A stretch of DNA of 64,000 nt from Tetragonia tetragonoides. Its lineage: Eukaryota; Streptophyta; Magnoliopsida; Caryophyllales; Aizoaceae. Below the pieces are notes generated by a model. It ran no database searches and was not told where the DNA came from. It saw nothing but the letters and a program-made list of their open reading frames with translations. The position numbers and the translations under genes are program-made. Of this stretch, positions 10,829 through 22,868 are shown one piece after another (the stretch's first letter is position 1; every line of letters starts with the position of its first letter). The DNA lies in the NCBI GenBank assembly GCA_038025085.1, contig CM076153.1:3782001-3846000 (forward strand), given 5' to 3'.

Positions 10829-12469
10829 TCACTGGCAGGGAGTAGATGCAATGATCATAATAGGATGTTGTCGTTGGACAGTTAAACCTGGACACTCTAC
10901 CATGTCTAAAGTCTCACCTGCTGCTCCACCAGGTAATTTCCAATCGAACTCATTAACAAGGCTTGCTAATACTAGTTCAGCTGTGACCATGGCATATAAA
11001 GACCCTGGGCAACCTCTTCTACCAGTTCCAAATGGAATAAAATGGAAATGTTGGCCCTTAGAATCCACTGATGAGTTCAAGAATCTCTCTGGATTGAACT
11101 TTTCGGGCTCTTCCCAGCAGGCGGCGTCTCTTTGGATTGCCCATGCATTGATTATAACTTGTGTTCCTGCAGCAATATCATAGCCATTTATTTTTACATC
11201 CTGAGAGGATTCGCGAAATGCCAATATGGGAAGAGGATGTAGCCTAAGTGTCTCGTTGATTGTTGCCTTGAGGTACTCCATGCCCTTCAAATCATTCTGC
11301 GTCACTCCCCTTTTGCCTTTAACAATACTCCTCACCTCTTCTTGCAGTTTTTTCAAAATTTTAGGGTGCCTTATCAACTCTGACACCGCCCACTCTAGTA
11401 ATGTGTAAATTGTATCTGTTCCTGCAATAAACATGTCCTGTACCATAAATTGTATCATTAGTTAGTCCTTACTACAATAATTAGCTAAGCTAGCTAGTGT
11501 TGGTAATCTATATTCATCAGTCAATGATTATGATAATTTACCAGTATAAGGGCGCTGATGCTATCTGCAGAAAGTCTATCAGGGTCTTGCTTCTGAAGTT
11601 GAAGCAAGACGTCAACGAAGTCCTGAATGTTCTCTCCGTCATCAGTAATTCCTTTTGCATTATGTTCATGAATTACTTTCTTCATGAACTCATCAAAGGC
11701 CTTCCAAACTTTATCGGCCCAAGCTTCAAGGCCAGTTACTCGATCAATCCAACGGAGCCATGGAATGTAATCCCCCACACTGAACGTCCCAATCACCCCT
11801 GTAAACTCCTTGAAGAGGAGCTCGAACTCAGTGCTTTCGTCATTGTCACCACTATACTTTTTACCCAAGGCTGTCTTACACACAAGATCATTTGTGAATT
11901 TCATAATCATGGCACTCAAATTTACTGGTGAAGAAGAAGTACTTGAGCACTTGGTTATGTTTTGTAGCATTAGAGCAACCTCTTGTTCCCTTATAGCCCT
12001 GAAAGATTGAACTTTCTTGCTGCTCAAAAGCTGCATCACGGCAATGCTCTTTAAACGCCTCCAATCTTCTCCATATCGACCAAAAGCGATGTCCTTTCTG
12101 TCGTAGAGGATCTTTTCGACGAAACGGAACCTAGGTCGGTTAACGAAGATCAAGTCGTGGGTCTTCATGATCTCTTTGGCTCCGTCTTGAGACAAGACAA
12201 CAAGGGTAGGTTTGCTGCCCAAGTGAAGCAATATGAGCTTGCCATATTGTTCCGAAAGCGATGCAAGGAAGCGATGAGGGAGTGTAGTTAGCTGGTGGAG
12301 ATTCCCGATGATTGGCAACTTTGGTGGAGATGGTGGTGGATTTGGTCTACTGTTCTTGAAGGGATAGCCATTTGTAGAGGAAAATTGTCAAGAGAAATAA
12401 GGGGAGAAGAGAGAGTGTGTGGAAATTTAAAGGGAGTTTCTGTAACAATTGTGCAAGCAATGTAGACAT
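10829..12469 (-). pseudogene. CYP71A-like P450, copy 3 (frameshift in hinge)
   Basis: Exons are 12469-11542 and 11437-10829, with the same phase-0 intron as copy 1. All core motifs are intact: PPSPPKLP hinge, DWRRLKS C-helix, AGTDT I-helix, ETLR, PERF and FGTGRRGCPG. The lesion lies between the membrane anchor (ending YKWLS) and the hinge. Here 13 bases stand where copies 1 and 4 have 21 and 24, so the frame from the ATG meets a TAG at once. Exon 1 is 928 nt, not a multiple of three; copy 4 has 936. There is no upstream in-frame ATG for the body. A soluble product from an internal Met would lack the anchor. It is most likely dead, though only by one short indel. Confidence 0.85.
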
Positions 12470-12522
12470 GCTAGCTTTCATTTTGTTTCCTTGGGTGTTT
12501 CCTTTGTCGTTGATTTCTGTTT

Positions 12523-12533
12523 TATTTATATAG
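12523..12533 (-). promoter_or_regulatory. TATA box of P450 copy 3
   Basis: The minus strand reads CTATATAAATA, about 55-65 bases upstream of the ATG at 12469. Confidence 0.5.
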
Positions 12534-13950
12534 GTAAAATGGGGTTACGACTTAGGAACAGAGCCACATTGCTTGTTTGCTTTAATTAATCGATAATTAA
12601 CGAATAGCTGGACATTTTCTTAGTAGTTAAAGTATTGTTTCCAAAATCAACATGTAGAAATCCTTTTAATTAGTATTTTGATTGTATTATTGCCACTTCC
12701 TCTTGTACATTATACTCCAATATATGCACGATTACAGTCGTGCCATTGGTGTGCATAAACTAATTAATGTGGCGTATAAATTAACCTAAGTTGAGTCATT
12801 GATGCTCTTCTTGAATAGTCAAAGAATCCGGACTCTTAGCCCCTTGACATTTGAAAAGGGAATGACAATGACCCAAAAGCCTATAATACGTAGAGCTATC
12901 ACATATCTATTTTAAATTGAGGGTAATGAGATTTGAAACGCTAATTTCAAGGTTGGGAATGTGCGTGGCCTGTGGCTGTTGGTAACCTTTACAACAGTGT
13001 GAAGAAGTTTGAATGCAGTTTATCTATCGCGAATGGATCAACAACAGATTGGTTATCTAAAAAGGATTAGCAAGAGTGACGGATGAAAGATATTTCTTGT
13101 ATTCCTAAAACTTTAACTTACAGAGTTCAATTTCTTGTATCAGCAGCACCGAATTAGTTTTCCCTAGTTTCTAGCTTGTGTACTACTCCCTCCGTCTCAA
13201 AAGAACCTGAAACTTTGTTTTTTGAAAGTCAAACTTAACAAACTTTGACCATTAATGTATAAAAATATATAAAGATTCACATTATGAAAATACTTTTGTT
13301 AGATTCATTTTTAAAAGTACTTTCAAAAAATCGTATTGTTATAATTTTTATATTCATATAATTGTAGTTATTTACGTTCAAAGTGGTGTCTTGACTACCG
13401 TGAAAAAAAACAAATGTCCGGATTTTTTTAAGACGGAGAAAGTACTAAACAATGTGCATATATTTTATCATTAGCGTTTCCTTAGTCAGGTACTCAGGTG
13501 ACTCCGTTGTTTCGTAGACTTAGCAACATGCTTGGCTATGCATCTTATCATAAGCGTTTCCTTATTAGTCAGGTACTCAGGTGTATGGTTTTTCTTATTT
13601 TTATGATTAATACAAGAATATCCGTAAAGAATTACTCATTTTATATTTGAGATATGCTTCTCCATGCTAACAATAGTGAAATGTATATTAGTCAAATTAA
13701 GATAGTTTATCCCATCAAAAAAAATAATTGAGGTATGTTATGAGGCCGTTCTGCGCCAGCGCCGTCGTTTCGGTGTTGTTAAAGGTAAATTGTAGTTTTT
13801 TGAGGCCGATTAGGGGAGAAGTCAAAAGAACTTACATCAAATTGAAAAAAAAGGAAAAAGAAAAAGAAAAAGAAAAAATTGAAACACTTTATGCAACAAA
13901 GTATTACACACATTAATCTCAACACATACCATTACAGCCACTTAGGCTGA
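12534..13950. other. Intergenic, with one MITE
   Basis: The 5' flank of P450 copy 3 followed by AT-rich DNA. A Stowaway-like MITE is at 13186-13442. The last 30 bases (acagccacttaggctga) match the P450/kinase unit flank at 6700. No gene is seen. Confidence 0.5.
13186..13442. mobile_element. Stowaway-like MITE
   Basis: The ends are ctccctccgtctcaaaag and its imperfect complement (aagacggagaaag), flanked by TA on both sides. This is the hallmark of Tc1/mariner-derived Stowaway MITEs. Length 257 bp. Confidence 0.7.
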
Positions 13951-16900
13951 CACTACAAGAAAATGACTCTTTGGCAACAACACAAGTCGTTGCCAAAAAT
14001 AATTTTGGCAACGAGATACCATATTTGGCAACGACTTTCTGCTGTTACGTGAGATCTCGTTACTAAAGGTATCTGCAACAACTTTCCGTTGTTGCCAAAA
14101 ATATAGTTTTAGCAACGACTTCAGTGTTGCCACACATGTATTGTTGCGAAACAAAACCCTTTCAACACACAAATGTGAGCTTTTGCAACAAAGCTAGTTG
14201 TTGCTATAATACATGTTTTATTGGCAACAAGATCTTTTGTTGCTAAAGTTATAATTTGGCAACGGCACTTCTGTTGCTAAAAACTAGTGTCCTTCAGTGA
14301 CCCACTAGGCCAGGCCACTAGTACTTTTAATTTGCTTTTTTTTTTAAAAAAAAACAACTAATTTTCTTATATACATATACATATACACAATTAAAAGAAA
14401 ATTTATCTCATAAATATACCATTCCAAAAAAATATTGATTACAATTTATCGTTAAGCTCAAAAAGAAAAAATATATGTTAAGTTTAGAAAAGAAGCATGT
14501 CTAAACTCTAAAATTATGAAGTACATGCTTCAATGGGAGATACAAAGTTACAAACACAAGCCTTAACAAAAATATGTATATCCTTCAGTTCCTTTCCTTC
14601 AATCTTCATGCTTCTCAGATAATCAAGGCCATAGTCAGTCTCATCCAACACTTCCCTGTTATACACAAATTAAACACTATTTAGATAGCAACAAGTCTGG
14701 GGATACCAACTGATAAATCATAAACACAAGAAACTTTTGAGCAGTTCCATTACCAACTTAATATATGTTCACATCAGGGATTCCAAAGCCAAAGTGTTCT
14801 CCTCTAAAGAAATAACTCTTATGTCTCTCTGCTTTGTTATGTGTGCATAACCAACTAGAATTTCACTTCCTTTAAAGTAGTCAATTGCATAAACAGTCAC
14901 AAAACCAGAAAAGTGTGCATAAACACTAAAGACATTCAATCATATGTAAAAGTCTATATGCTTATACGACTCTCAGGCTTTGAAAACCCTCGGACAATAA
15001 TTTTCCAGTCACAAAACCAGAAAAGTTGTCTTATTCTTTCAGAGAATCAATTGCTAATAACAAATCACATACACAACCTAAAATATGGACTGACCAACAG
15101 AAAAACATTGAATTGTACATCATATAAGTGATAATCTTACCTATTTTCCATGCGACATGATTTGTTAGAGGCATTGAGAATCTCATAAGAAGACACCGAG
15201 AAGCTAAGAGTAAGACCCAATCTTATTGGATGTGCACGTGACAGATTTCCAAGAGTAATGTCCTGAAACAACAATGACAACAATTACAATACTTAGACAG
15301 ACAACAAGGACATGCACAACTGGATCAACCTGCTTCAAAAGAACTCAGATTTCGAACATGAAATTAGAAGTAAAAAAGGGAGTACATGACGAACCACCTT
15401 TTGAACCCCACTTTCGTATATAGATTTGAAGTCCAAAAATAATAAGAAAGAAACCCAAACATGAAACTAAAATCAATTAAATGACAGATTGAGAAGAGAA
15501 TCATGATTTAGGTACCTTAGAGACAATCAACGCCAACCTCTTGTCAAATTTTGCTAGCTATTCCTGAATTTAGCAACTCTTATAATTAAAGACAACAAAA
15601 ACAGTCGTAAGAAGAACAAGGTGGATGCTTCTCCTAAAGAAAAAGGAAAAAAAGAACAGGGTGAATAACACAGGTGAAGGTTCTAAATCATGATGAGGAA
15701 TTATAATAGATGTTTCATACTTGCTTAAAGAACTAAAATCCTCCCTGTTTTCAGATATTAACATATCTATAGCATTAACATCTTAATGGCTAACCAACTT
15801 AGAACGTAGTAACACCCTAACTAATAAGAAGACAAGCTTACAATGCTGTACCAGCATGCAAAAACACATGCACTGGAGAAATGGTGCATTCGTGCTAAGA
15901 TGTAAACACTACTAGAAGCAATTCTTATAACATGAAACTGATTTGTACCTGGAAACCATGCATCAATCCATAGTGCCCTTCTTTTTTCTATATCTGCATA
16001 CATAGTTGTAAAAGGGATCAAATTGTTCAAATTAGCAATAGTCTATGTTGTGTGAAATAAAAATGGGAATCAGACATTGCATAAGAAATCTCCTGGAAAG
16101 AAAAATTAGTTGATCTATCATTGAGCAGATTCAGAGAATTGTTCAACGGCTTAGAAGTCAAATTTTGCAAGTAATTAAACAAGTAACATTTCCCAAATGC
16201 ACTTTGCCGATACAGACCATAGCATGAATCATTTGATATTCTGATTACATGTTAATTTTATGAAGGAAAAAAAGTTGGACAAAGAGAAGCCTTCTTCTAC
16301 ATAACCACACAAGGTAAAGGAAAAAAAATTCAATGATTGTTGAGTGAAAGGAAAACAACATATCAAAAGCGCTTTTACTTACCTTTCCAACTATCCCGTG
16401 AGCAATTTGGATGTCGCACTCACCCTAAGTAACCATCCGAATAGACAGTGGTAAAACTGTTTTCAATTCTGGAATGTCTCATTCTAACCCTTTTTTTCTT
16501 CAACCTGCAAATCAATTCAACCAAACTGATACGAAGAAAAATTATAGCACACATCCTGATCTTTTCACAGACACAAACCATGCCCCAAAATACTATATAG
16601 TCTAGGAGATATCCTCCTTCTAACCCATCCCTTCTAAACTGTCTTGCAGACAGACTAACTCAAGTTTAGTAGGTCACTTATCCCCCTTAGCTATCTCTAT
16701 TACCTCCCAAATCTGTTAGAATAAGTTCCACTAGATGTCTACTTCAAAACCCTTTTAACAGTTTTCCAAAATTATTTTGCAATCGGAAATAACCCAAATC
16801 AAGGAACCCTGGTCAATAACTCAATACTGTTTCAGAACAACCACTTACCCTTCAACCCCAATTTTCCCAACCTGCAACCATTATACGAACCATAACCTTG

Positions 16901-17944
16901 AATAAAAGTTTTAGTAGAATCCTTAATGTTCCAACTACACTAAGGACGCCTCCAAAAGCTCTGTAATGTAGGGGGATAAGACATCAAAATCAGTGCTAAA
17001 GACAACCTATATCTGTCCAGATTTTCTAAGTAATTGAAAACCTAATAGAAATTACTAAGTTCCACATCTTGTATATAAATTTATAATTATATATCAATTA
17101 TTCACTTTGAAACAAATTGAGCCTGATTACCAGCAAACATCTGAAAAAAATTCAAAGAATGTAGAATATTGAAGTTAGGGTTCTTTCCCCGCAAGCCCCA
17201 CAAAAAAAAAAAAAAAAAAAAAAACCACAGGTCGCTAATTCAAGGCAAGTAAATCGAAACAACTTGAAGATCTCTGAAACAAATCGTTAAATACAAAATA
17301 AATTCGGAGTGAATAAAGAGTTTTTACCTCATGACTTCAGTCGCCCGAATAGATTTGGAGAAACAAGGACGGCGAGAGAGAGCTTCTTCAAACCCTAGAT
17401 GTTTTTCTTAAGAAGGAGCCGATTCAAGCGTGTGTGAAACGGTTGAGATGGGCAGATTCCCCATTGACATTAGGGGGATATGGAGGGAGAGAGAGCCATG
17501 AAAAGGGTTAAGGGAGGGAGAGATGAGAGATGAGAGATGAGAGAAATATTTGAGGCAGCAGACTCTGGGCGATTGAAGTGAGTAGTGTATTTTATTTCTT
17601 TTCTAATTTTTAATCTTTAGCAACAACCTCCCGTTGTTGCCAAAAACTACGGAAAATTACGGCTACAAGTTGTGTCGTTGCCAAAGTTAATTTGTTTTCA
17701 GCAACGACATTCCGCGTTGCCATAGCTACTTAAGTTTACAGCAGCGACATTTTGTTGTTGCAAAAAAAATGTAGAAAATTTCGACCCCCGCCCATGACTT
17801 AGTTGGGGGGAGAGTTGAAACTTTATTTATGGTAACAAATTATCGCAACAACCTAAAACTAATTGTTGCAGAAAATAATTTATCGCAACAACAAAGCTCA
17901 GTTGTTGCCAAAAGCTGTTGCCAAAAAGTCATTTTCTTGTAGTG
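13951..17944. mobile_element. Non-autonomous CACTA (En/Spm) element, 3,994 bp
   Basis: The element starts cactacaagaaaatgac and ends with the complement gtcattttcttgtagtg. It is flanked by a 3-bp duplication, TGA. Both ends carry arrays of a short subterminal repeat built on ggcaacga/tcgttgcc, as typical for CACTA elements. The interior has no transposase-sized frame. It holds spliced-looking exons on the minus strand, two of which resemble 14-3-3. The paralogous DNA at 6700-6720 lacks the insertion and has a single TGA, which proves the boundaries. Confidence 0.88.
14575..15262 (-). pseudogene. Captured 14-3-3 gene fragment inside the CACTA element
   Basis: Exon 15262-15141 is bounded by a CAG acceptor and a GTAAG donor. 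It encodes [20 protein letters not shown], matching the strongly conserved [20 protein letters not shown] helix of 14-3-3 proteins. It is preceded by DIT and ends at the intron position used in plant 14-3-3 genes. The next exon starts at 14655 and encodes EVLDETDYGLDYL, which aligns loosely with AFDEAIAELDTL. Substitutions at invariant 14-3-3 residues suggest it is no longer under selection. A possible 5' exon with an ATG lies at about 17331-17400 on the same strand. The rest of the gene is missing. Confidence 0.65.
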
Positions 17945-18102
17945 TGAAAAGATCACTAACGAGGGGAAAAAGGAGAAATTTGAAAAAATTTGGCCAAACA
18001 CCCCCTAAATGTGGATATTATTACAGCAATAGCAACCAAGCATGGATTCTCCGTTTTCAACCGCAGAGGTGATCTTAACACATGTTCAATCAATCTCCGT
18101 CA

Positions 18103-20052
18103 TTATTTATTTGACCCGGAAGGAGGAGATGCAATGATCATAAGAGGATGTTGTCGATGGATAGTCATGCCAGGACACTGTGCCATGTCTAAAGTCTCAC
18201 ATGCTGCTCCATCCGGTAATTCCCAATCGAACTCATTAACAAGGCTTGCTAACACTAATTCAGCGGTGGCCAAGGCAAATAATGACCCTGGGCAACCTCT
18301 TCATTCTACCAGCTCCAAATGGAATAAATTGGAAATGCTGGCCCTTAGAATCCACCGATGAGTTTAAGAATCTCTCCGGCTTGAACTCTTCGGGCTCTTC
18401 CCAATAGGCGGCGTCTCTTTGGATAGCCCACGCATGGATTATAACTTGTGTTCCTGCAGCAATATCATAGCCATTGATTTTGACATCCTGAGACGATTCT
18501 CGAAATGGAAACATAGGAAGAGGAGGATGTAGCCTAAGTGCCTCATTGATTGTTGCCTTGAGGTACTTCATGCTCTCCAAATCATCCTCACTTATTCCCT
18601 TTTTGTCTTCAACAATTCCCCTCACCTCTTGCTGTAGTTTTTTCAATACTCTAGGGTTCTTTATCAACTCTGACATTGTCCATTCTAGTAATGTGTAAGT
18701 TGTCTCGGTTCCTGCAGTGAACATGTCCTGTATCAAATACAACGACTTGAATCATTCATTATCACGCATAAGATTAAAGGCCCGTTTGGCCTACCTTCTA
18801 CCAACTTCTCCTTCTCCTCCCAAATTTGTTCTTGCTCACCCCTTTTTTATCCACTTTTCCCTCCATTTTCAACTTCTAAGAAGTTGAAATAAAGCTATAA
18901 TTGGACTAGAAGGAGTTACAAACTATAGCTTCTCCTTCTCCTTCCACTTCTATCATTATTTTAACTATTTAGAAGTTGGAAATGGAGGGGGGAGTGGATA
19001 AAAGGGGGTGAACATGAAAATTTGGAATGAGAAGTTGAATTTGTGGGAGCTAGGCCAAACGGGCCCTAAATCTTCCCATATTAAAAAATGGTACGAGTTG
19101 TTTACGAGGTGTTTACCAGTATAAGGGCGCTGATGCTAACTATTGAAAGTCTAGTTGGGTCTTCCTTTTGAAGCTCAAGCAAGATGTGGACGAAGTCCTT
19201 AGCGTTGTCTCCATCATCACTAATTCCTTTTACATCATCATCTTCATGTTCTTGAATTACTTTCTTCATGAAATCATCAAAGGCCTTCTTGATTTTATCG
19301 GCCCGAGCTTCGAGGCCAGGGAGTCGATCAATCCAACCAAGCCAGGGGATGTAATCCCCTACACTGAATGCCCCCAACACCCCGGTACAGTCCTTGAAGA
19401 GCCGCTCGAACTCGGTGCTTTCTTCTTGGTTACCACTATACTTTTTGCCCAAGGCTGTCTTGCACACAAGATCATTTGAGAATTTCATAATCATGGCACT
19501 CAAGTTCACTATTGGTGAAGAGCTAGTTGAGCAATTGGTTATGTTTTGTATCATTAGAGCAACCTCTGCTTCCCTTATAGCCCGGAAAGATTCAACTTTC
19601 TTGCTGCGTAGAAGCTGCATCACCGCAATGCTCTTTAAACGCCTCCAATCTTCTCCATATCGACCAAAAGCGATGTCCTTGCCATCGTAGAGCATCTTTT
19701 CGACAAAACGGAGTCTAGATCGGTTAACGAAGATCAAATCGTGGGTCTTCATGATCTCTCGTGCTATGTCTTGAGACAAGACAACAAGGGTGGGTTTGCA
19801 GCCCAAGTGAAGCAAAATGAGCTTGCCATATCGTTTCGACAACGTTGCAAGGAAGCGATGAGGGAGTCTAGTTAGCTGGTGAAGGTTCCCTAGGATTGGC
19901 AACTTTGGTGGAGATGGTGGTCTGTTAATGGAGGTGTCAAGAGTGATGGATAGCCATTTGTAGAGCAAAATAGTCAAGAAAAATAAGGGGAGAAGAAGAG
20001 AGAGAGGGTGGAAAGGGAGTTTCTCTAACAATTGTGTAAGCAATGGAGACAT
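18103..20052 (-). pseudogene. CYP71A-like P450, copy 4 (4-bp insertion at haem loop)
   Basis: Exon 1 (20052-19117, 312 codons) is fully open from ATG. It has the anchor, PPSPPKLPILGNLHQL, the DWRRLKS C-helix and a clean donor. Exon 2 (18727-18103) has AGTET in the I-helix, then E-A-L-R in place of the usual ExxR context E-T-L-R (the Glu and Arg remain), PERF and FIPFGAGR. There, 4 extra bases (catt, near 18301-18304) shift the frame before the haem cysteine; downstream, the normal C-terminus continues in another frame to a TAA at 18103. Exon 2 is 625 nt, or 621 without the insertion. The protein would lack its haem thiolate ligand. A Tourist-like MITE lies in the intron. Confidence 0.88.
18778..19066. 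mobile_element. Tourist-like MITE in intron of P450 copy 4
   Basis: The inverted ends are ggcccgtttggcc and its complement, with TAA flanks at 18775-18777 and 19067-19069. Length about 289 bp. The two arms are extensively complementary (cttctccttctcc against the right arm). Confidence 0.7.
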
Positions 20053-20531
20053 GCTAGCTTTCTATTTGTTTCCTCAGGCGTATCTTAGTCTGTTGTTAAT
20101 TGGTATAAGTTTTATAGGAACAGGGGTTACAAACAAAGCAGTATCGTACTAATCTTGCTTATTGCCTTAATTAATTAATAAACGAATAGCTGGACATTTT
20201 TTTAGTACTTAGAATATTGTTTGTCAAATCTAATTAAACTGATAAGATTACTAATCGATCTTAAATCAACTTGTACAACTTCCCTTCTTTTAATTTAGTA
20301 TTATTGCTGTTCCTCTTGTAGATTATACTCCAGTATATGATTACAGCCGTGTCATTGATGTGCACTAACTAATTAATGTGCATATTAAGCTGAGTCATTG
20401 ATACTCTTTTTGGCTGATGGGAAATCTTACCAGGTTTAGAATTGGTTTTTTGTTGTTGTGGCTTTACACACAAAGTATTATAAAAACTTGGGTTTTATCC
20501 TCAAATTAAATGTTCAAAATGACAAGCACAC
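20053..20531. other. 5' flank of P450 copy 4
   Basis: Contains a TATA-like CTATAAAAC on the minus strand at about 20107-20115. Matches the flanks of the other P450 copies. No gene is seen. Confidence 0.5.
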
Positions 20532-20579
20532 TTGCCCTTCAAATCCACTGATGATTTTAAGAATCTCTCTGGATTGAAC
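20532..20579 (-). pseudogene. Tiny P450 relic (PERF region)
   Basis: About 48 bases match the coding stretch around [13 protein letters not shown] of the neighbouring CYP71A copies. The match is isolated, with no other P450 sequence around it. It marks another, mostly deleted, P450 copy between copy 4 and the terpene synthase. Confidence 0.6.
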
Positions 20580-22480
20580 GGCAGACACAATTTTAATTTT
20601 TAATACATACAAAGTATATAGTACGTGGCTGTATATAGTTCAGAGGAGGAGAGGATCTATGAGCACTGCTTGGATCTTGTCCTGCATATTTTGGCTCACA
20701 ACAGAGTAGTCATCTTCACCGAGGCGATAGAAAACTTCAATGACCCTTGATAAGTTGAGAATTCGAGTTAATAAGGGCCTTGCAACTTTTGTGGGTTGTA
20801 ACATCTCCTCGTTTAAGTCCTTCCATGCTTCCTCCACTTTCTTGTGTAGTTCTTCCAATGCTTTTTCCTCCCACACTCCAAATTGCTTCATGTAGCATTC
20901 GACAACCGATGCTACATGATCTCTCTTTCGCTCTATTTGCAAATAAATCATACAAATTAATCAATAACGGAGAAAGAATCTAGCTAGTTTCGACTTTTGA
21001 TCTAAGTGTAAATAACAAGACAAAATGATACTCCATCCTAGTATATATGTACCTTATAGCTGGCTATATCGCCTATGAGCCTGCCAATTTATACATGAAG
21101 CTTTGACAGGCTTGGGAGTTTGGCTGACCCATTCAAAGGCCTCTTCCGTTGCCATATCCCCCATGCCTAGGAATGTTGTTGCAGACATCATGGTGTAGCC
21201 GGCAGTTGTGATCGCAGCATCCCTCATGTACTCATCATAGGTTGGAACATACTTTTCATGGCACCACTTCGCCTCTTGAAAGTAGCCTCGGCAATGAGCT
21301 TTCATCTACAAATTGGGTTATTATGACTATTAGATCATAGAAGTATGATTGAGAACTGAAGTAATTAGGAATGAGATTGTACAGTATTCATTAGCCAAGT
21401 TAGTTTTCCCTACTAGTTCTCGGAGATAAGCAACAAGATGAGATCTTCCTTCTTTGGCTAGATCTTGCTCAAATCCATGGAAAGTCATGAGGAGTTTTTC
21501 GTAAGTCAATTTCATGTAGTCAGGGAGCTCGAGTTCGTTCAAGCAGCTGTTGTCCCACCTAATATTCCATTATATGTACCATATTGTTGATCAAGTGGAA
21601 ACTATGCAATATTGAGTTTTAGAGATAAATAAAATTCATGTAGCAATCTAAAAACTCCCTTTGTATGGCATAGAAATGCCTATTTATTTGCAAATGAAAG
21701 GAGTACTTGTCATTTTGACAAACCTCTGAACTGCTTCAGTGTATGGTTCAAGTTCTTCGAAGAGCCCATACGCATCATATGTGTCATCCATGACCGATGT
21801 CATCTTGTACAATTTGGTGAATATTGCTCTTCCTAAAGCATATTGGGGTTCATAGAAGGTCCCCAACATCCAAAAGTACACCTCTGCAATTCTGTCTCTT
21901 GCAAAGGGCACTTTTGTGGAAAAATCTAAGCTTTTCCACCATCTGATTAATTGACAGTTATCAGTAGCAATCGCTTGGAAAACTATTTAAGAAATGCATC
22001 ATAGTATGTAATCTTTCGTAAATAATTACCTGGAGAGGTCTTGTAGCTCTTTCAAGTGCACTGATTGCAGCAAATTAAAATCTATTTTGGCAAGTCTTAG
22101 CAAGGTTTTGTCATGTGAAGGATGGGATTCATAAATGGAGATGTAATATCTTGATAGTAGCCTTGTGATGCCTTTATGAAGAGGCAACTTCAGTGCTTGA
22201 TTAACCTGTGTTGCTAAGGGTTCGCTCAATTGGCCAACTGACAATAATTTTAGATTAGCTGTGGCGAATTCCACTGCTTCATCTAAGATATTCTCCCCAT
22301 GTACTCTAAGGTAGGAAGCTTCATACAAGTTTAGTAGTCCAAGAACGTTCGATGTTAATGATTTCCTGAAGCTTCCATCCTCATTCTTAAACTTGTCAAA
22401 GACATCGGCATCAATGGAATAAAAGTTACTAGTTTGCTAACTAGTACATCAGGGCGCGCGCTAATTCACAGGATAAGTTA

Positions 22481-22482
<2 letters not shown>

Positions 22483-22555
<73 letters not shown>
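22483..22555. repeat. (AT)n microsatellite at a splice donor
   Basis: A nearly pure AT dinucleotide run of about 73 bp. On the minus strand it begins at the exon 2 donor of synthase 1 (TGTG/GTATATAT). Confidence 0.9.
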
Positions 22556-22557
<2 letters not shown>

Positions 22558-22868
22558 ACATGAAACATGAAATCCATGTTGTCTCAAGAGACGAAATCTG
22601 AGAGAAACATAGAGGAGATCATCGTTGTCCTTATAGCAGTACTTATCATCATAGTAGTTCTGGTAAAATTGTTGTAGGTTGGACTCAATTTCGTCTTCAA
22701 AGTGGTAAGCCAATCCAAGTTGTTCTATGGCATCAATAAAGATTAGTCTTTCCTTCGGATCCTCGCTCATAGCCACGAGTTTCCCCCTCAATTCTTCTTT
22801 CAGCTCGTTGGCCTCTTGCTCATTCTGGCGTTGGTTGGCCTACAGGGAGAGCAAAACATATCAAGTAG

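Larger units (their letters stand above)
9245..12480. repeat. Second copy of the ~9.24-kb direct duplication
   Basis: The kinase tail, LINE relic, intergenic DNA and P450 here repeat those at 1-3240 in the same order and orientation. The offset is steady: 9,244 bp at the kinase stop, 9,247 at the P450 stop and 9,241 at the P450 start. Confidence 0.8.

Noticed and set aside
13951..17944. CRISPR-like array from repeated ggcaacga words
   Set aside because: Spacing is irregular and the words are subterminal repeats of a CACTA element in a plant genome.
22441..22560. Tyr-Ile repeat protein read from the AT tract
   Set aside because: This is intron read-through from TPS1 exon 2 into a microsatellite.
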